NCBI GenBank assembly: GCA_008508345.1
Contig: QNGE01000890.1
Span: 47,752-111,751 of the forward strand
DNA: 64,000 nucleotides
From: Paragonimus westermani
Lineage: Eukaryota; Platyhelminthes; Trematoda; Plagiorchiida; Troglotrematidae
Direction of reading: 5' to 3'
The notes under the pieces are model-generated. The model was not told the DNA's origin. It saw only the letters and a list, made by a program, of their open reading frames with translations, and did not search any database. Position numbers and translations under genes: made by a program. Below are positions 1 through 14,179 of this stretch, in pieces (within the stretch, counting starts at the first letter, position 1; the number at the start of each line of letters is the position of its first letter).

Positions 1-3000
1 GCTACCGGGACAGAAAAATTAAACGTGATGGTACATTCAGCTGCGGGAGTGTTTTGTGTTTTTGCGTCCTCCATTTGGATGCACGGTACGGGCAGGTTCC
101 CATCTTGTGCTGCCTGTCAAACCGTGAGACAGATAGCCAGTTGCTACCACTCGTGGTTCGCGGTTGCCGGAACAGTCTGAGAAGAGCGGTGTGGGCTCGC
201 CAGGGCATGTACCTCTGAGTTGACGAACCCGACCACGTTTACAAGCCCTGTTCATTAACCGAGCTTGATTTAGTTATACCGTCTCACGTGAAACCCTTTG
301 AAATGGCCTTGGGTCTGCTGTTAGTTCCAAGGTTCGCATTTGTGGGAGCGCCATTTCATGTAAGTTTCCAGCAGATATATCAACACACAGGGTTGCCGAT
401 GTTCTTTAGCCTTCATAATCCACGGAACGATGCTGAGTTTAATTTAGCCATTTATAGGCGGCCTAGATTATGGCCAGATGGTACTGAGTCCAGAGCCGCT
501 CACCAACGCAACAGGGATGAGAGACACCCTATGGAAAAGCCCATAGAAAAACAACCAAAAGAATTAAATAAAACGAAATGATAGTAAAACTGCTGATACG
601 TCCGGCGGCGTTTCTAACCCATGATCCTAGTGTTCGCTACGTTCTCAGCTCAGACGGCGAAACCAACCGGTTTTACTCCGCGGAATGGTCACGAGCGTCA
701 TGTTCCGTAAGTATCTCGTTGTCCAATCGATGAACAATGTTCGCTGTTAGAAACTTTCAACTGTCATGCTGAGCAGATGACCCAGTCATCATAAAGTGTG
801 CGTTTCATTGTCTTGTCAATTGCTTATAACACCATACTTCCCAGAACTACGCTTTGGCGAACTGTTTTGTTGCTCACGCAATCGTCACACTGAGTGTGAT
901 TTAAGTAGAACAGAAACAAGTGAGAGAACATCGTAAGTTTGTTCACATCTGGATCATGAGCAGACCACGATTGCGAACAGAAGAGAGATATGGGTCACGC
1001 AAAGATATCATACAGCCATCTTCTCAGCAACTTCTGTTTCAAATCACAAATGACGAAGACCAACAAAGAACAATATGCGTTTCGTATCATTTTTGCTAGT
1101 TCATTGGCATTATCGCTGACGAGATAGTGTCACTCAAAAATGTAAGTGGAACGGTAGTTCACCCTAAACTGGTTTCCCGTAGTAAACAGGACGGAATTGG
1201 GAACGCTCTGGTTTTGAAGTAATACTGTGCAATAAAGACACAAAACTCTTTTTCACACGGACCGGCCCGGTCGTTCAACTTATTCAACAGCATTCGCATG
1301 CTTCTGACAGAGGAACGGAACGGAACGATTTCGCTCGCGTGCTCCATACAGGTCGGCTTGGTATCAGGGTGAAACTTTGGAGCAGGATGACTTGATTCTT
1401 GAAGGCACCTTCCAGAATGTTGACCATTACAAAGTGGAGAGAGACAGAGAGAGAGAGATTGGGCACTCCTCCCGAACATCACCTGATGAACATCCAAGAT
1501 AGTTACTCTTAAGCTCTCATTCTGCTTGCTTCAAATGTTCCTATGAGATTTCTGTCTATGGAAGACAGCTCCAAGGGAAGTAACACGCAACCGGATTGAA
1601 GACTGCATACAGGTCCGAAAATGCCACAACCGTTGGTTGGTGAGTATACTGTCAATGCTCCCAGACCAATCGTGTCAAAATCGTGCGGCCAAAGCACCAT
1701 CGACCGAATAGGATGCCTGCCTGATCTTCACGTGTTGGATTTTCCATTGATATAGTGAACTGATACAACATCTGAACAGTGTTGCAATACTGACAACACT
1801 TATACCAGTGTTGTTGTGATCTAGACCTCGGAAACAACTGTTGAAATGAACTAATTTTAATTCGGACGTCTGTCCCCTACCACTATTTTTGAAAACATTG
1901 AGAGAGAAAGAGGACAGTTAGAGCTGCCGTTCCTCAGCAGAATCGATAACTGTTTGAACTCTACGATGAATGAAAATTTGCCGAAATACGCTCAGGATAT
2001 GACCACGCAGCGTAATTTACTCGCTGTGGATTCACACAAATATCCAACTTTGCCAATCGCCGGATATTTTAACCGCAGTTCAGCGGATTAAGCTGGATTT
2101 AAGATTTAGGAGTTTAACGCGTTACCCAAGTCCGTACTCCTTGTGTTTCACTGAGGCGGTTGCTAGTAGAGGTCTCACGTCAACATTCTGTGTACAGAAA
2201 CAAATATACGTAAGGTTGATTCCCATGAACCTAACAATGTTTTTCAATGTCCCCCCATCCCGTTCGGTGTCTCTTATTTGAGTTTTACATTCTTCACTTT
2301 AATCCATCAGTCTTATATGTATCCTTGGTTATTGGTTTTTGCTACCGAATAGACATCTACCAACATCCGTGTTCTCACTATTGTGTTCAAATTTGAGAGC
2401 GGAATTGAATATTTTCTTGAATTTCCAAGTAGCCAGAGCTTCGTGACTCGTACTTGTGTCATCCACAGCGAGAACGAAGATTGGATAGTATCGTACACAT
2501 CGAGAATGAAACTTCGTTTCATGAGAACAGCTGGAATAATTGGTTGCTACAATCACTTGAGGTTAGCCAACCTGTATTGGAATTATTTGCAAGTAGAGCA
2601 CAGAGTCACCTCACAAAAGGCCACAGCAACCAACTGTCGTTCCCAAGAAAAGGTTTACTCAACGTGATGTGACAGATTTCACACTAGGTTCATCCCAATG
2701 ATAAGTGGTAGAAACTAATCGTTGAAATGACGGGTTGGAGTTGGCGAAAACACCCCTCACCTTGTTGGTTTTGTGGATCTGCGATAGAAACATTCCTTTA
2801 TTCATACTCCTATTTAAATCCATCTATAAAGATGGAATTAGCTTCCTAATCCATTAAGTTATCGTGAGTATTACACCTCACTTCGTCCGTTAGAAGTCCG
2901 TTTGACTGGAATCAACATATAACCTCGGACAAAAGATGGACAGAATGGTTTCCATTAATCAGTTAGCACGACTCATTCGTGCACAATTGACATTAATGGC

Positions 3001-5370
3001 CAAGGTCAGCTGGCATCGACTGGTCTAATCGGTCATGGATAAAAAAGATCATGATTTGCGTTCGCAGCTAGTTGTAATCTCCTGGACGTGAATACGCTTC
3101 TCTATAATGGTAGCGCAATCCAACCGAATAACATACATTTTTCGATTACTTGGTTTTCACAAGAAAAAGTTACTGCATTGGTCACCGCTCAGCCCCACGA
3201 TGTACCATGAGCCGAGCACCGTGTACAGCTGGACAAAAATTATCAGGGTAATAATTCACCGAAACAAGCAGTGTTCTCGCTGTAATGTGAAGTTAATTCC
3301 AGTGCGGAACTGCATCGATTGGCCACAATATTACCATTTTCAACTATCTATTCTGGGAGGACGCTACTGATAATAACCATCCTTGCATAGATCTCTCTAG
3401 TCCGAACCATCAAAGCTGTTATCCAGTAAAAGTAACTCACTCCTCCAAACTGATCTGATGGTAACTCAGACTGACGTCCTGTTAGCATGTCACTGCAGGA
3501 ATGTCCACTTCATCAGTGAGTCGCACATCTTTGGGTTCTACACACACCCAAAAATCATCTCACATACCGTTGCATCCGCCCAACTTTCACACCCCAATCG
3601 ATCAATCTGTAGGACATCTCAGTGAGCATGCCAAACCCGGTGGGCTTGCGTTGAGCCTGGTACATCAGCAGCTAGTTGCGCACGCTAAGTCATAGACCCT
3701 AACGTCGCGGGGAAACAGGCAACTGAATTAACAGCATCAACAATTTCTTTCATTCATTCCGTGTCAATGAGCATTCAACCTCTGCGCATGTAACCAAGTA
3801 AGGGGAGTTACGAGCTGGGGCAACACCCTTTCCACGTTAGGTCCGGGCCAACTAATCAATACGACCTGTTCCTGCTCACGTTTTGCCGGACAGCGTGTGA
3901 CGTGTACGGTTACCATGCCACACAACGTGGCGGGACAATAGTTTTAAAAAATATTAAGTGCCATAAATGATTGGCTATTCCTGTTCTGGAAACTGGTGCC
4001 GGCAAGCCAATAAATTAACGAAAAAGAGCACTAAACTGAAATAGTTGTTGAAGGAGGTTACCTATGCGATGCACTTTTCAAATCACCGCAGCCGTTTACA
4101 CGTCAAACCGTCCTTTGGCGGATTAAGCGTCCATGCCTCATCGTGAAACTGGGAGAGTTAGTTATTGTAGCATTGACCAAATTGACGAGCATTCAGTCTG
4201 GGCGACAATTATTCAGCTTATGCCCCACTATTTTATGGATATTGCAGAGAAGTGACGATAGTTGAGTCTTTAACCATTAATGTGTCGATTATGTCCAATA
4301 AGAAGTAAAATTTATTCCCAGTTTATCAACAACCAACCACAATCAATCTGCAAGTTTAGAGCGGAAATTCTTACCCAACTTATATTTGTTATAGTCTGCT
4401 ACCGAGATCAACTCAACATTAAGATATAGAAAACTGTGACCGTATAATGAACTGTTTCATTTTGTTTACTTCACAGACGGTCGCCGCGTGGTCAAGTGAT
4501 CACCAGAGTCAGACTTTAAATCGGCCTGTGGTGTATGTGCTCCGGATAATGAACACCTGCATTCAAATCACTTCAACAGCTTTTCTGAAAGATCACTTAA
4601 TAGATCGATCGGCATGCTAACAGGTCATGTATCCAAAACATTAACAGGAAGCAAACCACAGTTATCACGTGAATCACCTGAACCACGTCGATAACCAAAA
4701 GGAGAACGGCTTTTTCAAACCAAGCTACCTCCAATTCAAGTGAAGCATGTACAGGTGATCAAACACACAGATGCCTGCACAGTCACAACATATCCCAAAA
4801 TGTTGTTCTGTTTGCAAACGAGTGTTACCGCACCTCCTCTCCGTATCAGGTAAGCTAGTGGTTGGTACCGTGATAAATTGCCCATAGGTTGTAAGTTGTT
4901 TTTGTAAGCACACCAGAATGATCCCGAAAGTGATCTGGAAGGCCACGTTAAAGATGTCGTATTCGGAAAATATCCTATCCGTCTACGAATGGAAGAGGTG
5001 TAGAAGGAAACCGTCCTCCTGGTCACCTAGTAACAGACTGTGAAGCCGAATAACGGGAGGGGATGCTCCGAAACGTTAGCATAATCTGAGTTGTCGGCTG
5101 TACCGTACTCAGGACACATTCATCTGACCAAATTATGGTCCGTACTGATACAGAGTTGTCACCACCTTACATAGCAGGACGTGAGTACGTAATGAGGACG
5201 TACAGAGTGGTCGGGCAAGATGTAGCTCGCAAGCAGTCCTGATCATTAGTGCTAAATTGGTCAAAGTGTAGGTTTCTCGTACTTAGTTCTTTTCTTAACT
5301 AACAAACCTGCTAAACTACTTAGCAGTAAAGTAGTTTCGACATTCAAAAACAACGTTAACGAAGGCGGTG
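1..5370. other. unassigned non-coding DNA
   Basis: I recognise no gene here. Open frames reach about 110 codons on both strands (for example 1159-1497 minus), but that is within chance for this base composition, and none shows a family motif. A short GA-rich tract lies at about 1437-1458. The DNA could be intergenic or intronic. Confidence 0.5.
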
Positions 5371-5384
5371 ACAATTATTCGAGG

Positions 5385-5600
5385 TAACCCTGTCCCGGCA
5401 AACCATCATTTGGACACCTTGGACGCAGTGGGATGGTTGGGTGATAGAACCATAAATTGAGGTCTCCAGGTCCCCGAGGTGGTTGCGTGAAGCACTTGAC
5501 GAAGCATGTGCGGCACGAGACGATGCGGTTTCCGTCTTGGGTTCGAATACGGCCTAGGCCACGATTCTTTACACTTGAATGTCCTTGCACCTGACAACCT
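5385..5600. repeat. possible dispersed repeat / tRNA-related SINE-like segment
   Basis: This segment has a tRNA-gene-like layout on the plus strand. A stretch resembling a degenerate A box (around 5470-5485, TGGTTGCGTG) is followed about 45-50 bases later by GGTTCGAATAC at 5529-5539. That is one base off the polymerase III B-box consensus GWTCRANNC. The minus-strand frame at 5375-5590 has a proline-rich run (PPRGPGDLNLWFYHP) of a kind I recall from spurious trematode proteins derived from repeats. No second copy was found in this window, so repeat status is inferred from memory and from the promoter-like boxes only. It does not fold into an intact tRNA. Confidence 0.3.
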
Positions 5601-5729
5601 TACCAAACTGATTACTACTAATAACAAAAATCAGACACATGAAAGCACCCACCTATCCCGACCAACTGAAAGTCATTTGCATCACGCTCATCGGACTTGT
5701 TCACGATTAAGTCAATCATCAGCATGATT

Positions 5730-8700
5730 TACACTGTTTACCACATTGGCCCCATGGGTATCCGTAAGAATCAACCGGCTTTTCATCAGCAAGTGGTCGT
5801 ATGAACAATTCTCTTAAGGTCCATTACTTTTCGGTCGCCAGAATTTTGCGATTTAGTTGAGAGCACACTGGGAAATGAATCTACCCGCCCGGCTCTGCTA
5901 CCCATGCGTGATTTTGAACTAAGAATAATTCTTTTCAGATCGTACCTCTGTTCACTGTGACGCGTATCGCTAATTTCAAGAAATGAGCTATGTCAAGCAA
6001 CGCATACTTCCGAAGAGACTGCACCCAACTTAGTAGATTCTATTAAAACTCATCTCGAGATGGTTGCAAACACAGTGGAATAGTGACGGATTTGATAAGA
6101 CCTCAGTACGCAGCACGAAGGTGACGATTTGAGACCGAGTACCGAGTACATCAGAAGAAGCTTGGTGCCATACAAATGGAATCGCACAGTGTTGTGACGC
6201 ACTTGCACACGTTATAGCCGAAAATCGAACATGAGACCATAGAACTGACGTCGTCCTCAGCTAACTTGAACTGTGACCTCTAAGTGATGAGGTGGTCGGT
6301 TAGAGTTACTGACCTGCTAAGCCTATCGAATGAGTAAAAAGAGAACAGAGTGGATTTTCCGTACGCAGCCTTGCGTTCACCTGGGATGCACCCGAACAAC
6401 TTGCCGTAATCCGGATATACACATTATACTCGATCATTTGATGCTGAGTGAGTTAAATTATGCATATCCGTTCTACATCGAGCTGATTGTGTAAAATCAA
6501 CCACACACACCTTCTTGTTATTGGTTAACATGAATGGGTAATGTCTTAACAATCTCTGGACAGATCTACCATGCGGAACTGTATACACATTTATTCTTTT
6601 TACGATGCTGTTCCTGCAGTAGTTTATACACTGGCCAGCTAACGGTTATTTCTCAAATAAGACAACTGGATACGTTAGGAGCGCTGATCCGGTTGTATCG
6701 GACAGACAACAATAATATCGATGAGATATTGTGTACAGAAAAAGTCAGTAAGTCCAAAAATTTCCATATATACAGAATGTAGACAGACTATCTGGACGAT
6801 AGACATGTATCAATCATAACACAATTCAAATTAAGCATGCAAACAAAATGCCCATTTGCCTTGTCAACGTTGACCATCGACTAATCGATTGGTTCAAACA
6901 CAGCTAGACAAATTCACCTGGTCTTTGTTTGGTCAGGTAGGATGGTACATCCTTGTGGTTGCTTTGTTTCCTGCAGTTCACAGACTGACGCAACGCCAGT
7001 CACCGACACTCCAACTATTGAGCTGGGTCAAACTAATGTTGAAAGTAGGTCTAAGATTAATAACTGGACATCTGGGTGCACCTTAACCAGGCAATTTGGT
7101 GGAAAGCAATCACTTTATTTGTTTAAAGTTGAACATCACTAAAGAAAGATTTGCATTCAAATGAGCATTTCATGACTTGCCCACTTCGAGAGAGGGTCAT
7201 AGCTGGTATCGAGTACCTTTCGTTGATTAGAGCACATCCATGGTACATGTCCCCTGTCCGTGACCCATGCTTGTGTGGAATGGTTCGTTAAGTGCTTACC
7301 ATAAGTGATCGCATTATCACATGCAACTATCCACTTATGCACCCGTTGTGAGTGACACAAAGTTTGTCTAATCTTCTCAAGAAAAGGTGTACCAGTTGTC
7401 TTGTTGATTCCAATCGAAAACCCTATGGTCAAGCTTTTTCAATCAGGCTGAGACGACTAGCCTCATATAACCAACTGATTAGGAGGTTAATCGAGCTGCA
7501 TACTTTCGAAGCGGAAGTTCACCGTAATCTATACTTCCTGAATGTAGCGTGCCTCCGTCAATCGAATGGGTCAATCAAGAGGACAGCCCGTCACAAGAAT
7601 TAGACTGATCATTATAAGAAATTCGATAACTTCGTTCACCTAAGGCACTTGATGAGTGCGGTTTATTGCTTGTTAAATAGAGCGTACAGGTGTTACGCTC
7701 TGGATACGTTGCAACAACAACAAAGCATAAAAAATGGCAGGTCTGAAAGATTCATCTACAGAAACCTGTAATCAAAAGTAAATCGTCACGTCATCCAAGC
7801 GGGAGTTTTTCACGAAGAAAGGACGTTGTCACGGAGAAAATCAGTCGCAGGTTTTCGAACGCAACTGGAAGTACCCACTCTGCTGTAAGAGGTAGTGTAC
7901 TATTCGATACCTACCCGGTATCGACGACACACTTTCGGGATAGATTACGTAGGCTGGTTTCATTTACTTTTCCACGTGTTGCTGTGACACAGTTTGTCGA
8001 TCTGAGAAGATTAGCGGATGTCTTTGCAATAGTTCGACAATGTTCACCTCAAGAGCAATCCTCGTCCACACTATCATTCCTGGTGATCAACTGAATTTAG
8101 ACACAATCTTCAAAACAATGTACGTGAACAGTCAGTCCCGGTCCGGATTGTTCGCAGTGCAGCTCTGTCACCAGTAGCTTTTATGACCTCTGGTCGTGCT
8201 TGCATGAATGTGATCGAATGTGAACCACTTGATGTCAACACCCACAAGCCCGCTAGCAAGCAAAGATGCCAATCTTTCTCATCCACTCGCACCACTCTGT
8301 CTCTCTCCTATGTACTATGAGTTCTCCTATCCTGTAAAATTTTTATTGAAATCTGTGATTTGTTTCGACACGCACCTACGTAAATCAGGCGTATTTCACA
8401 TAAATGTAAATATATGGTGAGAATGACCGAAAAAATTTTGTTGTCAAGGTAACTTCTAATGTATTCTATGGGAAAAGTGAACAGTCGAAATCCCAAAGGT
8501 TTTCAAGCTCGGTTCATGAAGTCTACGAGTTTTGTTGACAAGGGTTACGGACAATCCATAAACATGGTCAAAGAACGCAAATGCAGATAGCTGGACACAG
8601 GAATGTATGGTTGGAGAGTTCCTCTACCGCTGAATACGGTTTGCTATCAGTGTGCCTGTTTGAACATTGCTTTCGTGAGTGATCATACAAAAACAGCTGT

Positions 8701-11700
8701 GCACAGTCTAACCAACGCTTGTCAAACATTCTTAGTTGTCTTCTTTCGATGGAAAGGTGTATCTTCCTGTTTGTGGGTACCCATAATGTCCTTGTGGTAA
8801 CAGAGCTGCAACAGTCATGTACGGTAAGTCGTATTTTGGACAGTGATTATGTGTAACACCGTTTGCCTCAACAAGCACGATCACATTGACGTGCGCAAAA
8901 TGTTTCACACGAAATGAAGCAAAAGTAAGGGAACAGAAGTGGGGAGAAAATCAACTATAGTGTTGTTTCATTAGCGATACACTAATACGAAATTATATTA
9001 TCTACTCACAACTATTTCCGCAATTGACCGCAGAGAAAAGCTGGCATTCCAAAGACCTGGTGAACGGATTGCCTTCGATTATTTATTAGCAAAGAAGTCG
9101 TATAGCAAGAATTAGGATCACTTACCAAGTTCAATTTGTCGCATAATCACGTCAAACACTCTGCACTGGACGTCATTTTGAATACCTAAGTGTCACACAA
9201 ATGATTGACGGGAAGCCAGAGCAACCATATAGCTTGGACAGCTCCATTTTGAGCTTATAACTCTGAAATGTGTTATCGAATCCTGAAAGCTTTCACGGTG
9301 AAATACGATTCTTCTCAAATGATGATGAGGCAAGCGGTAAACGAGTTTTTGGGAGCCAGTTCAGATGAAACAGGGTGCCACAAGTCAATGAGCTGCCTCG
9401 AAAATTCACTAGAATAAAATTTTAATTCTCCTTTGAGATAGTGTCTATGTGCCCTGCAAGAAAGGAAATAAATTTTCAGACTTGTGAAGTTGGCTTCAAA
9501 GGAGCAGTGGAAGGCTAAACAGGAAACTAAGATGCATCTCTAGGCAGTGTTCAGCTGAATTATACGTAAAAGACCAGGATGAATCAAGACCACGATCCTG
9601 TTTGGGTCGTGTCAAAGGTTTTTTCCGATTGGATTATGTATATTTCACAAATTTAGCTATCGTCTCTAATGTCACAACCATTTTTTCTACAGATGGGGTT
9701 TTGACATCTGGTACTGTGAACTTGAAGTATTGAATAATACATTAACAGAGAAAGGCGTCCTTCATGGACGTCTTTCCTAGGAGGGCCATTTCAACTTTGA
9801 TCATGCAAACAGGAAATATATTTCTGACTCTGTGTGTGAAACAATGAGTGGGACACATTTTTTGCTTCAGACAGACGTGGCTGGAAAATCATGGAAAGGG
9901 AAGATTCCTGGTCTCCCACCTCGATTAGTCCTCTGAACCGAGGCACGTCTGCTGCATCTCAGAAGAATGTATGTTCACCCATCTTGGTCTCAAATGAAAA
10001 GTTGGGATTAAGATATTCAGTGCACACCAGAACAAATAAATCCTCCCAGATCTATGTTCTTGTTCACCACAGTGACGATATCATCCATCCACCACTCATT
10101 CGGTATTCTCAAACAGAATGACGCTTTTTAGTGTCGCCACGAAAATATCTGAGAATAATGGATCAAACTGTGAACCTGAAGGAAAATCAGCATGGTAACA
10201 GCACCATTTCTCCGTTTTTTGAAACCAAGCAGCTTGCGTACAAGTTAGTATGAGATGATTAAGTGTACTTCCATATAAACCAACACGTAAGTTGTGAGAG
10301 CAAATCTACCCGTAGGAATAGTTTATGACTGGCAGGAGCCGTAAGCAGAACGAACACATGCAAAATGATCAGCTTCATTCTGTCCAACTTCAGTGGCCAG
10401 TGTACATTTTAGTATCACCTCACATGGGTTTCAGTAATTCCAGTGATCAACAAAGCAAACAAGAAGAAACAGGCACAGCATTCACCTTACCGTTTGAACC
10501 TTCAATAGACGGTAGGCAGCAGACTGTGGCTCCTTATTGTGCTCTCAGTTGAACGAACATCTTGGTACCAATTAACTCCTTTTATTTCAGATTTCCTAGT
10601 TTCATTCTTCTCGTCCAAAGTGCTGAAAAAATTAGATGAGCCACTCAACACATCAGTTATATTATGAAAGTAAATTGGTCCAACCAATGCCTGAACTCTT
10701 GTCAAGCTCTGTCAACAACAGAATATTACCGTCCCTCCTAAAATATTCCGCTTTTTAAATGCATTTAGAGTCAAACACTTGAATTTAAGTAGCCTGTTAC
10801 CATAGACCGACGAGTTATGTATACGGTTCGCATTCTCCGACTCAAAAATTTCAGCTACTAACAGAGTGCATTAGAGGCCAAAGGATACACTGGTTCAATT
10901 TGAAAACGAGTCAGATGCTTGCAAATGACAGTTAATAATGCGCATCAGGCTGGTGTTTGATCGACGGTCTTGGTCAAAATATCGAAATGCGGAACTACAG
11001 ATTAATTGGAAAATGTACTACCATCAAGGCTTTAAATGAACAGCAGAAACCTGAAAAAGTGAACCGAACAATAACATATATTTGAGCATTCTTCAGATCT
11101 GGTGCCTAAAAAGGTCGTCTAAATGAAAAGATAGACAACAGTCTGTCATTTTACATGTGGACCTATGTTGTAGAAGTTGTTTTTTCAGTTGTTGATCTTC
11201 ACCAGACGAACAATGAACGGTAGTGGCTCAAGGCACAGGTGACAATCGACTGCCTTCAATAACACTAATCGAATACGAACTCTCCCATGAGTGACAGGCC
11301 CACTTGGCTAGGACCAGCGTGATTAATTGCGGGATTGCTTGAGCTGAACAAACAAACACCTTGAGATGCTACCCAAGAGAGCATTCCAAAAAGGAGTTCG
11401 ACAACGGCTTGGAGCGAAATGCCGATTTTCCTTGATAGTCAGAAGAGAGCTAGAAATGGTTAGTGGTTTGACTTGATGTAATAAGACATTGTATTAGTCA
11501 ATAAAAGTAGGACGATCGCTCCCGCCTTACTTTAAGGTGCAGCGGATAATTAAAAATAAGAAATTATTTTAAAAAAAAACATGAACTGAGAAAGAACGAA
11601 CACAAAAATTTCAAATGATTAGGAGCGGATTGTATTTTGTGGTCGTATGCGTATGTACCTTGGTCAATGTATGCTTTGAATAACGGTTTGGGATAGCGGT

Positions 11701-13500
11701 ACAGATAGTCAGTGTTGACCAAAGCTGAAGTTAACTGTAGATTCGGTTTATAAATCAAGCTGATTTTTTGTGTTTAAGACGTTAAAATATAGAACCAGGT
11801 GGCAAAACTACTAACAACAGTTTCCATTGGTGTGCCTAATTGAAACTGTTGGTGTATTGGCTGATTGAGAGATTTGTCATCACTCCTTTAAAAGTTTGTT
11901 CAAATGAAAAGTGATTTATTTTTGGTTTGCATTCTTCGAATCGTCTTCGGTCGCGAACAAAGCCAATCGTTAGTGTAAATTATCCGTTGGATCATCAGTT
12001 CTTCAAGAAGTCGTTTCCAATTCATTCGGCAGACGCTGGTCCAACCTGCTTGCAGTAAGTCAGATACCATTTTTAAAACAGAAACCTACATAAATATCCT
12101 GGTTGTGGTCTCTTACTAACGCACGCGCTGAGGACCCGAAGATGTGCCGATGGCTGCTTAAGTTTAGTGCTGTATTTTCAGTAGTCATTCTGTTGTTTAT
12201 GAGCAGGATGGGATCCGTCAATAACCTGTACGAATTCCTCAACCATGAGACTATCTGCCTTCTGTTATTCATCACCGTGTTAACTACATAAAATTCCGTA
12301 TTACCATGATTTTCAAGTGGGAAAAGCAAAAACCAGTTTAGCAAACGATGTTGGAACTTTGACATCCCTAGTAACCAGCGCAATAGAACAACAGTAATCA
12401 TATGTAGGAACCAGGCACATTAGTTGAAGTGGGACAACTGACTGAAATTCAAAACCGAAGAATCGCCTTGTATAGTTTGCACCTGTACCAGCCAGAAGTA
12501 TAACGGGCAGAGGAAACAAATTTATTCCCCACAGTATGCACAACTAGCACCATCACTTCGGACTAGTTGCGGTGTTAGAAAAAAACAGCCTGTTCAATAG
12601 TTCAAACAATCACGAGACTGACATTTTTACAATTTCAATATACAAACAAATCAATGAACAGCAGGCAATGGGGAAAAACGCTAAATATTGATTATCGCAA
12701 GCTCAGTTTTACACCAACCATAAAACTGCGGGTTTAAGACCAATTGAACCTGGATAAGCCCCGATAAAATGGATGAGTCATAGAATATCCCCTGTAAAGT
12801 TGAAAGTAAAGTGGGGATTAAAAAAAGAAATACAGAGGACAATAACGGTCAGCACTGCCGTGAAACCGTACGGAGGAAAACTGGGGAACTCCGACAGAAA
12901 CTACTGGTTTAAAAAATAGTCTCCATCTCTGGGACCATGATAGGTAGTCGTTGCCGTTGAGTACAAAAATGTAGGTATCTTGATGTGCAATAATTTTTAC
13001 GCAGAAAAATGTAGTCGAGCGCTGAAAACTCGGAAATTAGTTCAGCAATTCGACGACACCTGATGACTACTGGACACACTTCCCTCAGAACAACCGCATG
13101 TAGTTACTGAAATCAAATGAGGCTTTCCTGATCAGCAGCTTTCTTTGAGTGAACTGAACCTGCTGATAGTAATATTGAAATCAACAAGATTTTTACATTT
13201 ATGTTGCTGACATGCAAGTCGTCATATCTTGCCCGATCTTTTGCGTCATTATGTGAAATGTCACTTCAGAACATACGTATTTTTTACAGTATACAAATAG
13301 GTCTTGTTAGATACGAATTTCAAATTCCTTCCATTACTTCACTTGCAACACCCGACTCATTCCTGAGCTGGGAGAGGCCACCAGTCGAATTTACAAAAGC
13401 CGGTTGCATGCTGCTTGGAGACTGTCAAGACGATGAAGTTACGATATCACATAGATCAAAAACACCTATCAGTCACGTTGAGTTAAGATCAGACACATAC
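5730..13500. other. unassigned non-coding DNA
   Basis: Nearly 8 kb without a recognisable gene. Several 60-90 codon open frames occur on both strands, but none has a conserved motif, a signal peptide followed by a plausible domain, or paired splice sites in a shared frame. Minus-strand frames at 7157-7432 and 12060-12401 are of chance length. I see no tandem repeats, inverted repeats or retroelement motifs of note. Confidence 0.5.
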
Positions 13501-13739
13501 AAAACCTCTACAAACAGAGGAAGAAGGTGGCATTATCAACTCATGACAGTCAACAAAGAAAGCTTCCTAACGACAACGGAGAGAAACCCTCTGAATTCAT
13601 GAACTATTGCTCCGTCGTCGTTGATGGCCCAAAGATCAATCACAACGGTTCTTTACGGAGTTTGACTCAATGTAACCGATTCCCTGTCACTTTGATTTCT
13701 GAAATAGGAGCCACGGAAACAGTCCTCTGTAAGGATCCA

Positions 13740-14170
13740 AGCCTGACCACCACCGCCTCAAACCTACCGACATAGCTCGGCTTAAAACGAAACCAACCTA
13801 TGGTGGTTTTCAGTTGGCTTTTGACCACTGAGGAACTTCCCCAACTGCTGAACACTACTCGCATACTATTCATCGCAAACGTATCCATACCACCGATATC
13901 ATCAGGCTTCTGTCCAATTTGCATCCGATCAGTGGTCACACGGTGTTTTATAACGTTACACTGGATCACGTCCCCTTTATTTCCATCTGACTGGCGGAAC
14001 TTTAGCATTCTGCAGCAAAGCGGCATGTTTCGGATAACGGCCAGTCTCCGCTGTTTGATCAAATATTCTCACACAAAACACCATACTACTCAGATCGTAT
14101 ACACTGATGCCTCCGAATCCATCGACTCTGTTTCTCATGACTCCTTTCAAAGAGAAACCAAAACCTCATG
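13740..14170 (+). pseudogene. R2-like non-LTR retrotransposon RT fragment
   Basis: The frame 13800-14171 and the stretch just before it read like the early RT palm of R2-type (restriction-like-endonuclease) LINEs. In order there is a WLLTTEELPQLL segment, then TTRILFIANVSIP (family pattern: tryptophan/leucine helix, then T-R-T-x-F-I-P-K), then FCPICIRSVVTRCF (family: YRPI-x-SVVxRxF), and then IVYTDASESIDSVSHDSF. The last matches the motif A block usually ending AFDSVSHxSx. The order and spacing fit the family, which is stronger evidence than any single block. A TAG lies upstream at about 13773-13775, and no RT continuation with a GDPLSP or catalytic ADD block was found downstream. It is therefore truncated and decayed. 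A CR1/Jockey origin is the alternative. Confidence 0.5.
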
Positions 14171-14179
14171 ATGCTCCTT

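Noticed and set aside
13201..13602. 133-codon plus-strand frame before the R2-like fragment
   Set aside because: I could not align it with the R2 N-terminal region. Its length is within chance, so it was not annotated as coding.
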